NCBI GenBank assembly: GCA_028015205.1
Contig: CM051517.1
Span: 41,241,135-41,305,134, forward strand
Direction: 5' to 3'
Source: Mytilisepta virgata
Lineage: Eukaryota > Mollusca > Bivalvia > Mytilida > Mytilidae
Length of the DNA: 64,000 nucleotides
Shown: positions 23,801 through 35,599 of the stretch, one piece after another
Numbering within the stretch: position 1 is the stretch's first letter
How the letters are laid out: every line of letters begins with the position of its first letter
Notes under the pieces: generated by a model
What the model was told of the DNA's origin: nothing
Database searches by the model: none
The model's input: the letters and a program-made list of their open reading frames with translations, nothing else
Program-made: the position numbers and the translations under genes

Positions 23801-26800
23801 CCAAAATTTGAAAAATCTGGCAAGTCGAAGTACAAATGTACAATGAATTAACTAAAAAATTAGATCATATTTCTGAAATAAATAAAAAATAGTTTAGGGA
23901 CTGAAATTTGGTTGAGGAACATACTCTATACAATTTACAATTTTATTTGTAATGTGTATGTTAAATTTATATATGTATCGAGGGTGGCATCCATTTTATT
24001 AATATAAATTTTAAAATGCCCATTTTGACGTACATTTATAGCAAGAGAAAGGATTTTACTTTTTATCAATGGATGAGAGCTTTAATGACGTAAAAATGGC
24101 ATTATCATTTCGTTATTATAACTGATTTTTTTTTTTCTTATTTACACTTTTTGAATGTATTTACTCGTACATTATTCTAAAAATACAAAAATGCATTGAT
24201 TTTCACTTTCTCCAGTGATGTCATGCTTATTCAATTTTAGAACTATACACATGAGATTATGAATGCGAAACTTTGGGGCTTTAACCTGTTTAAACCATAC
24301 CTGAACATCAAAATAGTTGTTGATGTCGACTCCGTAAATTTTCTTTAAAGCGGTACTGTCGGGCCTACAGTCATGAAACACCTAATAAACCAATTATACA
24401 ATAATTAATAACTCAAGCAATCATTACATAAATTCTTTCATGATACTGTAATTAACAATTACCATGTGATTTTAATAACAGTTTCCCAAAGTGGAAAATA
24501 TATACAGTTTACACTTCAAACGGGGTAAAAGTCCATATACAATTTATACATGTTGTATGATGCTCTGGGAGTTGCAATTTTGCCTAATTATACCTCATCA
24601 GCAATGGTCAGTAGTGGTAAATGTCAAAGCAAGAGGAAAGCTGAAACAAAAACTCAAAAGTATTTTGAAGCAAACCAAAATTTCAAAACAACCCAAAAGG
24701 GTAAAACCAAATTCAGCTAAGGGACAGCTGTGAGGAGTTTATCAGGAAGGTTTACAATATCATCATAACTGTTACTATAGTTTAACTGTACATGTAATAA
24801 TTTTAGTTTACACCAAAATGTCAACAATTAACAATGTTAAACGCATACCGATTTGTCTTTCTATTACCAACACATTAATAATGCTTGCCCAGGAAGTTTA
24901 TTTGTCTAATGCTTCAGTATCGCATGGGACAGATAATGCGTATTATAACAAATCACACCCCTTTTTGCCTAACTTTCGAGTCAACTGATGCATGGCATTT
25001 GCCTGGAACCATCAGTTCACGACGCAAGCCCTTCTCTTGTTATCAGTTGACATCCAAAGGCTTTCTTAGTATTTGTTACAACTGAAGTAAATGAGATAAA
25101 AAAAAATGAGATAAAAAAAAAAAAATGTTAAAACGATACATATCTGGTACAGAAAAATATTACAGTGTCCTATTAAACTTTGCTTTGAATTGGCCTTTAG
25201 ATGGTACCCATATAATTACTTACTTTGACTAGTTCACGAGATTGTAGAAGTCGTATTACTGCTCCATCTAGAATGATCCTTGGTTGTCGTCTGACGTCAA
25301 AAATGTATAAATCTTCATCACATGTACAAACAGTCACTTGTGTAATTCTTCCTAGTAATGGACCACAGAGTAAATCTATATATCAGTACTTGTGCTCATA
25401 AATATTCTATGGAATTTGTAAATTACGACTCTTCAGTTGTGCTCAAGGCCCAAAATGTCGAAAGCCGAAACAATAACCCATATGATGTAAACGGTTAAAC
25501 CAAAAAAGCACAAAAGTTTACATTCACCAGCTAAGAACGATTGTATACACTCATTAGTGACGATAAATATTCAGTGATACAGAGTTTAATGCACAACTTA
25601 TGGTAGATCATTCCTAATACACTGATCATCTTTTTCTGGCATCTTGCAAATTTGTATGTATATATATATTTTCAACGAGTAACTACAATGTAGTATTTGA
25701 TGTAATGTAAAATTTTATCTTAAGTTTATCTAAATAAAAAAATTGACAAAAATGCATAAATAGCAAAATTACAAAAAAAAATCTAAAAAGAACCCTTTTC
25801 AGGAGAGATAATTGGCGGAAAATATTTCTAATGAAATGTAAAGGACAATTTAGTTTTTTTTCTTTTAAGAATATGAAAGCACGTCAGATATATGTTCTCA
25901 CAATTTTATAAAAAAAATTCTATCTGCCAGTTTTTTATAGTACAAGAAATTTGGATGGATGAATTATTGTTTAACGTCCAGTGGCAACTAGGTGCATATC
26001 AGGACGAGAACATGTTGATATGATAATGAATATGATCCCTGCTTTGTACTAGACCGACACGCTAAGTCGGATTTTTAATGTGCTAGCTCACGAGGTAACT
26101 GTTCGCAGGAAGACATATCACCTCACTCGGACACATTATACTGACTCCGAGCCGACCAGTCTTTGATCTTACTCCTAGATGCCGCGTGCTTGGCGGAGAA
26201 GAAGCAAATACCAATTGTAATGTCTTTGGTTTGACCCGACCGGGGATCGAACCCGCGACCTTCCGCACTCGGGGCGAGCACGCTACCACGAAACCACCGA
26301 GGCAGTCCAAGTTTGAAATTTCCCTATATAATCTATATAAAATTTAGGAACATTAAGACTCAATTATCTTAAAAATCAAGACCGGTGACCTATGTTTTTT
26401 AAATTAAAATTTCAAAGTATATCCATCCAACATCCTGTCTGGAAAAAATTAGGATTAGGAAAATTAGGAAAATCTGTTTGCTAAAAATATTAGTATTGAT
26501 CTTACACAACTCAGTAGATTTATACTCGAGGTAGAAAATATTGAAAACCGAAAGAGTAACCAAAAATTTTAAACAGCAGATTCAAATGCAAAAATAAAGA
26601 AAATCTTGCCAAAACACCCAGTTGCATATATGATATGTCTTAAGATATTGAAAATAATATTAAGCAAAGTTCCACAATTCAGTATATACAGATTGATAGG
26701 TTTGCGCGGCCTCTCTTCCAATATGTACTCATTTGAATATCTAGCATTTTTTCGACAGAAATTATAATCACATTGATGGCAAATTGATGATACATGTTAA

Positions 26801-27171
26801 TTACAACCCAAATTATCTCCTATTGGGCGATGGTGCCTTCATTATGGGTACAATTATTCATTCGAAAGCTTTATGTAATTCGATTCAATTTGTATGTGAT
26901 ACCAGGCTAAAGGTAGAATATAATCAAATAATCATATAATAAAAATAAAAAATTTAAATTATAAATCTTAAATTTATAATGATGCATTTTTTCCTATGAT
27001 TATGTAAATTCGTTTTGTCATATTTGTGTTACAAAAAATACGATTTTTACCTTTAGGTCCAAGATCTGTCCCTTTACAATTGATACCGATTACTGGTTTC
27101 TCCAGACATAACAATTCCTTCACTACCTTTTCTGATGTATCCAGTGACGTTATTATTTTTACTTTCTTCAT
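20802..27171 (-). CDS. EXD1-like protein with degenerate 3'-5' exonuclease fold
   Basis: Six exons on the minus strand: 27171-27051, 25375-25224, 24381-24301, 23541-23428, 23012-22900 and 20925-20802 (TGA). They give 234 aa with GT-AG borders and agreeing phases (1,0,0,0,2). The order of motifs is that of DEDD exonucleases related to EXD1: a strand with PVIGINCKGTDLG (27-38), then DEDLYIFDV (60-68), VFHDCRPDS (92-100), NNYFDVQ (112-118), then RPLTSEMINISTADV (168-182). Aspartates at 95, 116 and 181 remain. Motif I (normally D-x-E) is N31-x-K33, and the tyrosine expected four residues before D181 is I177. EXD1 proteins are known in animal piRNA production as RNA-binding adaptors with weakened catalysis; a similar role is inference. 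The ATG at 27171 is chosen because it precedes the first strand; an in-frame ATG lies at 27228. Confidence 0.75.
21100..21350. repeat. Element with imperfect hairpin end
   Basis: At about 21286-21348 'taccacac...aatatc' pairs with 'gatattttgccttggtgtgg', around 'cgcctcgggcg'. The preceding 180 bp are locally GC-richer ('ggtcttgccgggataacacc') and look foreign to the intron. It lies in the long intron between the last two EXD1-like exons (20926-22899). No gene is visible in the rest of that intron; a 18-base poly-C run sits at about 22851-22864. Confidence 0.5.
25953..26308 (-). mobile_element. tRNA-derived SINE
   Basis: Read on the minus strand, it begins 'ggactgcctcggtggtttcg' with an A-box-like TGGTTTCGTGG. 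The B box GGTTCGATCCCCGG follows at the expected distance. It then runs about 280 bp to a tail 'ggacgttaaacaataattca'. Unlike its surroundings it is GC-rich. A tRNA head plus this tail is typical of mollusc SINEs, possibly the RUDI/V-SINE group, though I cannot confirm the family. It is in EXD1-like intron 1 in the same orientation. Confidence 0.82.
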
Positions 27172-27849
27172 TTCAGTCAACAGGCATTTGTTTCTGTACC
27201 TTTGATTCTGTTGCACGTACAATATCATGCAAACAAATAATTACTATGTTTATCCTATCTTCAGCATTCAAGAGGATGAATCAAATAATTAAACATGTAT
27301 ATAGTTTCTTAACAGAGTATAAACTTCTAAGTTAGGGTTATTTTCAGTCTTAGCTAATACTATCATTCCATAACTTTCTAGTTCATTATCAAAATCGGTT
27401 GTCTCGAACTATTTCTGTAAGACACTAGATGTCTACATTTGGTTATATCGTTCAACTGGCATAAATGACTCGCCGAACTTTACTCTTATTCGGATTTCTA
27501 TACTTGAAGGATGGTGGTAACGTTTAATAAGACACGAGAACCTGCTAATCTTCAAATCCTGGTATCTTTTTTTATGTCGAAGGTTTGTTAACCTTTGGCG
27601 AAATTCACGTAACACAGATTTTGGCTCTCCTATAGGGCTCGTTTGATTCTATAAAATGGACCACAATTGCCAAGGTGTAGTCCTAAAGACGTACTTCTTT
27701 TGGGAACAAACAAAACCAAGAATACAACTGAACAAAATAGCGCATACAACACAGTAATCAGCTCTGAATTGATGTTTAAAACCTTTAGTGTAAACAGTAT
27801 TTTATTTCAAGAAAAACAAAGACATAAGTTATAAGACATGAAAGGGATT

Positions 27850-28110
27850 CAGAAACAAGCTTAAAGAAACTTATATAAAACCTTTGGACAACAAAAACTC
27901 CTATAAAAACCATGAGTGAACCCAAGTGCTTCGAATGGGTGAGCAATTCCTCCTGCATACAATAGGCGGGATCTGTAACGCCCCACAACAAATTAAATCC
28001 TCCATCAATCGTAAATCAGTAAAGAGACATGACAGAACACGACAGCGGAAACAAGTCTAATGTCATTTGTGGTACTGGTACATTTTAACGGTTAAGAAAC
28101 TACGGTTAAA
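27850..28110 (-). repeat. Diverged Penelope-like 3'-tail copy
   Basis: Shares 'aactcctataaaaacca.gagtgaaccca.gtgct' and 'gg.gagcaattcc' with the tail at 31975-32040, same orientation, at clearly lower identity. The 68-aa frame here is repeat-derived. Between 27232 and 27850 I see no gene. Confidence 0.6.
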
Positions 28111-28136
28111 TGTCCCAAAGCCTTGACAACACACTG

Positions 28137-28164
28137 AGGGAGGGAGGGGGGGGGGGGGGGGGGG
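28137..28164. repeat. Poly-G tract
   Basis: About 20 consecutive G after 'gagggaggg'. Similar long G runs occur at 31339-31358 and 35047-35092; C runs occur at 22851, 36839, 37157, 39505, 39546 and 63055. Lengths in such homopolymers are unreliable in assemblies. Confidence 0.9.
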
Positions 28165-29929
28165 TGTACAACCATTCTCATTTTTCAAGAAAGTAATGGA
28201 AACGTACTTATGTCAGCTGAAAAAAGTAGACGCTAGACAAAGGCAATGCTGATATTGCCACTCAACTAATTGTTGATTAATTGAAGTCATCCGTTTGTGG
28301 TACAGTCTTGTCTTTCAAATGTCCGTTTGACAAAGAAAAACTTCACTTCATAACATGTATGATACAGTTTGTTCTTCAAATGTCAAATCTCTTAATTTTG
28401 TGTGTTTGTTTTTGGATTTCCATATTTTCATCAGAGAGTCTCTGATGAGGATTAGTCAATAAATACGCATTGTATGGAAGAAAATTAGTTCTGGGTTTAT
28501 TTTAGACGTCAACAAATGTTACTTTTCAAGCACAAGGACATCATAAACATTTTAAAAAAATATATCCACAATAATCTAACTTCGTATTCATAATCGTCAA
28601 CAAGTTCTCATAATAAAATTTTATACCTGGTTTACTTAATGGAATAAAACCCTTCTTTACTAAAAAGGAATATTATAAAGTTTTTATTTTACATGCTTTT
28701 CCCTTTATTGGATAAATTTTTGATTTCGATTTTTTAGGAGAAAAATATACTACAGCAATACCCTCAAAATGCTGTCACCATAACGTATATTATAAACTAT
28801 AATTTAGGGTTTAATTTCAGATATATCAAAAATCTTTTTAAAACTTACCTTGAACGCCTAGACAAGTGTTTTAATTGAAATCGTAGTTTTGTCATTATTA
28901 ATTGATGTATATTGATCAAATACCTGAATTGAAAGGAAGACTGTTTAAGTATTACGTTCATTGTGACAGTTATATAACCATACAGAATTGGTTGTTAAGT
29001 TATCTCAATAGACCCTGTAAATTTAATATGACTAAGAAAGTACAAATGTGAGTTTGTGTTACCATTTATACGCATTAAACTTGGCTACATCAAATATATG
29101 TTTGTCCTGGGGAGAAATTGATAACGAAATAGTTGATTTGCACTTTACATAGTTGTTAGTACTAAAGTAGAGCAGGATATCCTGGGATGGAACTATAGCC
29201 AGCATCCTAACTAGTGTTATATTAAAAAATTTATTTGTCAAAACTTTTACTATAAACAACCTTTACGAATGAAAATGTTTATATAACTCTAGTACCAATT
29301 TGCAAAGATAAAACATTAGCCATTCAAATCGACAGCAAACCAAATGCTTAAAATAAAACTATAAATTGAATATATGTCTATGATACCAATTTTGCTGCAC
29401 TGAACGTGTGTATTTCGACAAATTATGATATCATTAGCATTGATGAAGGACGAAAAAGAAACCATAATCAAATCCTCATCCAAAAACTTTCATACATGTG
29501 TGCAAAATAAATTGCAAAAAGTCATCTAAGGAAAGGGCCTGAGAAGTATACCCTTTAGTTTCCAAGAAATAAACTTGAACTATGATTGGTAGAAAAACGA
29601 TACAATATATAGTATCTACATAAAATACAAATTTATAAGTTTATCTAACATACCAATTTTTTTCTATCCTTATAGATAATATGAAAAAAGCATATATATG
29701 ATTAATTCTTGATATAAATTCATGTTCATTTGAGAAAAGAACAGCGCTTTTATTGATATTCTTAAAGTGAGGCATTCAACATAGAACAATAAAATTTCGC
29801 ACCCAGTGACTGCAAGTCTAAGACGGCCCCTAACATTTACTACTCAGTTAGCGGAGGACGAATGGCTCTGTTGGTGGGAAATTACGCTTTCGATGGTATT
29901 ACCAGCTCACTTGCTCTTTTATTTAAGGA

Positions 29930-30120
29930 AACAACTATTACTATTTTTATGCACCTAGGGGAAGGGGCATGAGTTTTGTAGAAAAGGCAGGATTCAAAGT
30001 TTGCCGAAAACATGCAGGATGTTGTAATTGCGTTTATAATGCAGGGCACCATTGTGAACCCTTACTTTACTAAATTGTGCTATCATGTTGAAATAAAGGC
30101 TATTATTATTATTATTATTA
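29930..30120 (+). mobile_element. Retroposon 3' end with (ATT)n tail
   Basis: The sequence ends 'gttgaaataaaggctatt' followed by repeated ATT (to about 30120). Short trinucleotide tails of this kind are common at the 3' ends of LINEs and SINEs. The word 'aaaaggcaggattca' occurs both inside (about 29983) and just after the tail (about 30136), and resembles part of the foldback element interior near 39970. No coding region found. Confidence 0.45.
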
Positions 30121-30252
30121 TCCAAAATTTGATGAAAAAGGCAGGATTCAGTATTATCTTTAACTGTAAATAGTACATTTTGAAAGAAAACGTTTTGTAG
30201 AAAAAATCTTAAACAATAAGTACTTCACTTGTAGATGCAATACATGATAACA

Positions 30253-30675
30253 ACCAATCAGTAGCAGCGATGTGTACAAAGGGCAGGTACGTAATGACTC
30301 GCGCTTGTTCATGGGGAAGAATTACAAGCCTCAATCCCTAGCACGGAGAAGGTTCAACGGGGCACCCAACCTTTCGAAACATGGGCAAAGACACGTTAAT
30401 TCCTTAGTGTGGCGTGCGTGCTGCCCCGAACATCTAAGGGCATTACGGACCTGTTATTGCTTAATCTCGTATTGCTAAACGCCACTTGTCCCTCATAGAA
30501 GTTGCGCCGACTCAAAAGGATCGGCAAACTATTTATTAGGATAGTCTCGTTCGTTATCGGAATTAAGCAGAGAAATTGTTCCTCCAACTAAGAACGGACA
30601 TGCACTACCACCCAACGAATCAAGAAAGAGCTCTAAATTAGTCAATCCTTACAGTGTGCGGGTCCGGTGAGTTTT
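30253..30675 (-). pseudogene. Nuclear 18S rRNA pseudogene fragment (3' part)
   Basis: The minus strand follows the 3' third of eukaryotic 18S rRNA in order: 'ctgtaaggattga', 'gagctctttcttgattcg', 'gtgcatg.ccgttcttagtt', 'attccgataacgaacgaga', 'cgccgatcctt', 'gcccttagatgttcgggg', 'cttctccgtgctagggattg' and 'gccctttgtacaca'. Internal stretches are missing: parts of the 'gaattcccagt...aagctcgcgtt' region and bases at the 3' end. There are also many substitutions. It cannot be a working rRNA and is an isolated piece without 5.8S or 28S neighbours. Confidence 0.93.
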
Positions 30676-31879
30676 ATCGTATATATTGAAAGGGGGGTAT
30701 AGAAATTGGTTAATTTCTTCTCCGATGTAGTTCATTTTGCTAGTCAATCCACAATTCCTTTAAAAATATATAAACGAATATCAGTTCTTACCTTACTCCA
30801 TTCTGGTCTTTACAGTTATTTCCCCAACATATAGCTACCAATGGAAATTCTCTTTCTGTTGATATACGTTTATAGAGGAACACATTTCAATATACCTACA
30901 TTAAGTTTAAATGAAATTAACTACAAAAGTATAATTCATATTTACTTTTTTGTATATATATCAGCTATTGTTCATGTTCAAAAGAGCAATTTAAATACCG
31001 TAAAAATGGATCTACTGTTCAACAGACCAAAACATTGTTATGAAAACAGCGAACCAAGAAAAATATATTTTAATTTTAATTCCTTTACATAAATTCTTAA
31101 CGTGTTTACACAATGGATATTAAAACAATTTCAACCATACGGAACAAATTGTAGACTTATCTAATTATTTCGCAAGAAAATGAGTTTGAATTTTTTCTTT
31201 TGTAGATTTATCAGAAAAAACTACTATTTTTGCCATAACAAGCACCAAGAACTGTTCAATCACTTCCACCAATCCGAAGTGCATTGTAAAATATAGAACT
31301 ACAATAAAGTCTTGTACATGCATACATGTCTATTCTTTCGGGGGGGGGGGGGGGGGGTCGTTTTTAAGATTTGCTATTTTTGCATTCAAAAAAATTTGAA
31401 TTATTTGTTTAGGGTATACAAATTTAAGAGGTATTTTATTGGGGTCAAACAATTATATTATTTTATGTTATTAGTCAGTTTTGAAAGTATCTAGGGGCAT
31501 CATTTTTATATTGATACATAAATACTACTTTGATTATCCGCATGACACCTGTATCCACCTTCTATATTTATCTCTTTAATATCCCAAATATATGAGGTAT
31601 TTGTATCTCCAGCTGTACTTGGCGATCGCAATACTTGTATTGTGCACGATTAACTGGTATAAAAATTTGTTCCGGTATTGTAATTCTCTTAATTTTTTTT
31701 AAATACTTGTATAAGAATTACAGTATTGTGATCAACAAATCAGTATAATTTGTAATTAATCAAAAAGAATTATGTGGTTTATCATTTTATTGCATTTTTC
31801 CAAATTCTTTCAATACATAAAGCAACTGAAAAGTCATTTTATAAAAAGGACAAATATACCTAACTTAATCAAACAAAAC

Positions 31880-33205
31880 GTAATCCATTGGACAGACAAA
31901 CCCGGGAAGACAAAAGAACAATCACAAGCAAAACAAATAAACACAGAAAACTAAAAAAACAATGAACAACACGAACTCCTATAAAAACCAGGAGTGAACC
32001 CAGGTGCTCCGGAAGGGTAAGCAGTTCCTGCTCCGTATACGGCACCCGTCGTGAGGTTCAACAAAATCAATCCACTGGAAGTCACAAATCGGTGGAGGCA
32101 CATGAAATGTTACGACATTGGGAACAGGTCCAACATCATCTTAGATATTGGAACACTGTAATGGCCAATCAAATCGTGATGACGACCGTAAAATTTCCTA
32201 AGTGATGACATCAACTTATCCCTGATAAAACCCTAGTTAACAAGCTTTTGTGACAGCAGTAATCGGGGTAACTCACGCATGCCTTGAAAATCGGATAAGC
32301 TGGGAAACGTATAGACGCCATGTGTAGGCGATGCTGGTATATTGCTACTCAAGAAGGGAAAATTAACAATAGGAAAGTTGAAGTATCAAGTTTGTCATAA
32401 AGTTTTGTCTTCAAATGTCGATCATTGTCTATTTCAAGAAACAAATCCAAATATGAAGTGGACTTTGGTGTATCTGTATTATCCTTAATTTCAAGCTCAC
32501 TGGTGTAGATTAGATGCAGAAAGTCTTGGAATTTGTCGTTATTTAACGACAACACGTCATCTATATAACGAAAAGTGAAATTAAAGGATTGGTCTAATTT
32601 CTTTTTGTTTTCACGTAGTCACCCTTGAATGAAGTCCGCTTCATATGAGTACAGAAACAGATTGGCGAGGAGAGGAGCATAGCTGGTTTCCATTGGAATG
32701 CCGATTGTTTGTTGAAAAATTAGACCGCCAAATTCAACAAATATGTTGTCCATGAGAAAATCTAACATGTTTGTAATTTCATCTTCAGAATACTTTTTGT
32801 CAGAATCAGAGTGGTTCTTCACGAAATAAGCCTTTTCTCTACCTAGAACAAGAAATTTATACCTGCGTGTGCCGTTTTTTCTTGAAAAAACATTGATGAA
32901 CTAGTTGCCCTAAGCGATCTTTAAATTGAGAATGTGGTATGGTAGTGTAGAGTTTAGAGAAGTCGAATGTGTTTATGTTGTTGCATGTAGCCAAAGATTT
33001 TGATTTTAAATATTGTAGTAAATTTTTTGAATTTTTAAGAATCCACATCTGACTGACGCCACTGGTGGAATATAATGTTTCACAGTAATTCTGAAGGCCT
33101 TTTTTAATACATGTCAATATGAATGTTAAAATCTTTGAAAGGGGTTTGTAGAGCAATTAGCTGACCCAGCAATGTACCTTTGTTTAAAATGATTCTTATA
33201 ATTTA
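31880..33205 (-). pseudogene. 5'-truncated Penelope-like reverse transcriptase element
   Basis: Minus-strand reading frames follow a reverse transcriptase in order: QRYIAGSANCST (about 33190-33155), PLSKILT...TFDFSKLYTTIPH (33156-32930), EDEITNMLDFLMDNIFVEFG with GIPMETSYAPLLANLF (32790-32650), then the catalytic RYIDDVLSLNND (about 32570). The chain is broken by frameshifts near 33148 and in the A-run near 32885, and by an in-frame TGA at 32619-32621. More stops follow. A long 3' tail reaches about 31880. The 'GIPM-APLLA-LF-YSYEA-FI' signature is, to my knowledge, of the Penelope-like group; no GIY-YIG endonuclease is visible. The 5' half is missing. Cannot be functional. Confidence 0.82.
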
Positions 33206-34994
33206 AGTTAACAATATGCATAAACGGCTTTCTCCATATAAAATGTCAATCATTTAAACTGAGTACCGTTCTGCTATGTGTGGCAATATGTTATTAAAAG
33301 CTTCATCACCATTACTGCCCCAAGGGTCCCCCACAATCTTTCGTCCAAGTGGCTTATGATATTCCTTTCATTTCTTTTAACCTGCATTTTGTCTCAGCCC
33401 AGTTGCGATTCTATGGTTGGCGTGTGTACTCCTGTGTTGTACACAGTTCCGTTCAGATTCATTTCTGACTTTAAATTACTGTATGCTCTTCATTGGTCAG
33501 ATTGGATGATGGAACCTGTTTTACAGCATTTCTGGTGATTGGTTGCAGAATCTCTCCTTTCAATCAATTCCAGGTAAGTGAAAGCAGGTTTAAAGGAGAT
33601 ATCTGCTAGTCCAAACACCCATAACTCTTTCTAGGGTCGAATTTCAAGGTTGTATTTTTACTTATGGTTGAAGAGGCTCTAAAACGCCTTGTCCACCAAG
33701 ATTTATGGGTGTGCCGCAACTTTGTAGAGCAGATATCACGAAGATACAGAAACATCTGTATGACTGTCTTTCCCCCTATCTGTTTGACAAATGCACTGAC
33801 TTTAGTCTGGTGATTCCAAAAGTAGATAGTATACAGCCATTTGTCTAGAGTTACTCTGGACTTTTTAAAGAATGATCTTTTGCTTATGGTTCTGACTATG
33901 TGTCTTTTAGAACATCTTTGGTTAGTAAATATCCAGTTAAACACATCTGATACTGGTTGGTCCGGTAACCAATCGCAACTAAACAGTTGTGAGTAGCTGT
34001 TGCATGGCTTTTCATACAGTCATTACATTCGGTGCTACTAAGTCTGTGTAAAAGTTTGCCATTGATATTATGTCAGCTTGAAAGAAATGAATCTAATGGT
34101 GCAACACCTATTTTCTAGGCCAATAATGTCCCTGAAGGGTTGTGTTTATACAGAAGTGATGAAAAAAAATCTCTTTTATAAATGGGATTATTTAAGATCA
34201 AAGTGTACTTCATTGTACTCACGACAAAATTTCGGTAAAGAAATCACAATTGATACGATACTGGTCAAAGATATCGAATATCAATGTTGGAAAGAGTCCA
34301 TTGATTAAGATGTTTCGGAAAAACTATGTTCAAATTTTACAAATTTTTGGTTTTCATATAGAGATGAGATATTACGAACAGTAAAGGGTAAACATTATAG
34401 TTATTTATTCATTAGAAGTTCCTTTGGTATAGAAAGATATTTATAGAAATAAAAATTTCGTATAAGACAGGCAATTAGTAAGATAAGAATAATTGCACAT
34501 CATCTTTGAATTGAGACTGATAGATATTCAAAAATTATATTGAAAGATCACAAAGAATTTGTAAACTCTGTACCCTCAACAAAATAGAGAATGAGAAAAG
34601 TTTTAGATAAATAGAATGTCCTCTTTACTCTACAATAAGGTCAGAATTAAAAAACAAAATATCAAGTATTTGTAAATAATTTCAATTTTTAAATGAAAAT
34701 TTTGTTTTATATGGCTGCTTACTCAAGAAAATTCGGAATTTTAAAGTATTAGGGTATTTCATTAATAGAGGTCTTGATATTACATGTAGGTGAAAGTCTT
34801 AATTAGTTTAGAGTGATTCTATTTGTTACAGTATCTAATACCAAATTTTGGATATATTTTATTGTTAGTATTAATGCTCAAATTTGTTGTTTTTATTGAG
34901 CATATGATATCTGTGTGGCTCTGTCCTGACTACATTACATTTGTTGATGTTGTCAATTTTTTTTCCTGTTTTATTTATAATCCCAATATATTTA
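33206..34994. other. Stretch without recognisable genes
   Basis: Contains frames of 112 aa (minus, 33606-33944), 86 aa (plus, 33278-33538) and 76 aa (plus, 34078-34308). None shows a domain, signal peptide or splice context that I recognise. Their composition resembles decayed transposon sequence, so I do not call them genes. Confidence 0.5.
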
Positions 34995-35355
34995 AGGGAA
35001 GAGATCAAAAGTTCAATGTCGGATAAAAAACTTAATTCAAATAGTTTGGGGGTGGGGGGGGGGGGGGGGGGGGGGGGGGGGGTGGGGGTAAAAATCGCTG
35101 CAAGTTTTGTTATCCGACATCGATTTTCGGATTGAAAAATACGGATTCAAGTGATGTCCCAGTCAAAATACAGAACAAACATACATTGTTGAGGAAAAAC
35201 AGGACCCATGATACAAAAAAGTATACTCAAAGCATATGCCCATATTGGTCAATCAATTTTTCCCAAATTAAGTTAAGAGGAGGGGTGGGGGGGTCAGTGA
35301 AAAAACTATGTGAATTAAGTTTTTTATCCGACATTGAACTTTTGATCTCGTCCCT
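34995..35355. mobile_element. 361-bp MITE with about 45-bp inverted repeats
   Basis: The left arm (34995 to about 35043) and right arm (about 35309-35355) are complementary over about 45 bases with one or two mismatches, including 'gatcaaaagttcaatgtcgg' and 'ataaaaaacttaattca'. The interior starts with a G-run of about 45 bases (35047-35092) and, near the other end, a second G-rich stretch (35280-35294). No coding region. Confidence 0.9.
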
Positions 35356-35396
35356 AATCATTGTATGTAAATTTTTATGCTCTTAATGGGCCCTTT

Positions 35397-35553
35397 AATG
35401 AGGAACCAGAGTGAGTTATCTTTTCCTAACCAATGTAGGTAAGGGAGATAATTAAATTCTCTCCCTTTTGTCCTGAGGCTAAAAGGGAGAGAAATTTTTT
35501 ATCTCCCTTACCTACATTGGTTAGGAAAAGATAACTCACTCTGGTTTCTCATT
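35397..35553. mobile_element. 157-bp nearly perfect foldback element
   Basis: The arms 35397-35451 and 35498-35553 are complementary almost base for base ('agagtgagttatcttttcct', 'aaccaatgtaggtaagggag'). The loop region itself pairs ('ctctccctttt' with 'aaaagggagag'). The whole sequence can fold into one long hairpin. It lies 41 bp from the previous MITE. Confidence 0.92.
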
Positions 35554-35599
35554 GGAATAAACTTATTACTTACTTACTTATACAATACTTCAATAATTC

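Noticed and set aside
34078..34308. 76-aa plus-strand frame
   Set aside because: No domain, no splice or signal features, and a lysine-rich AT-biased composition expected by chance in such sequence.
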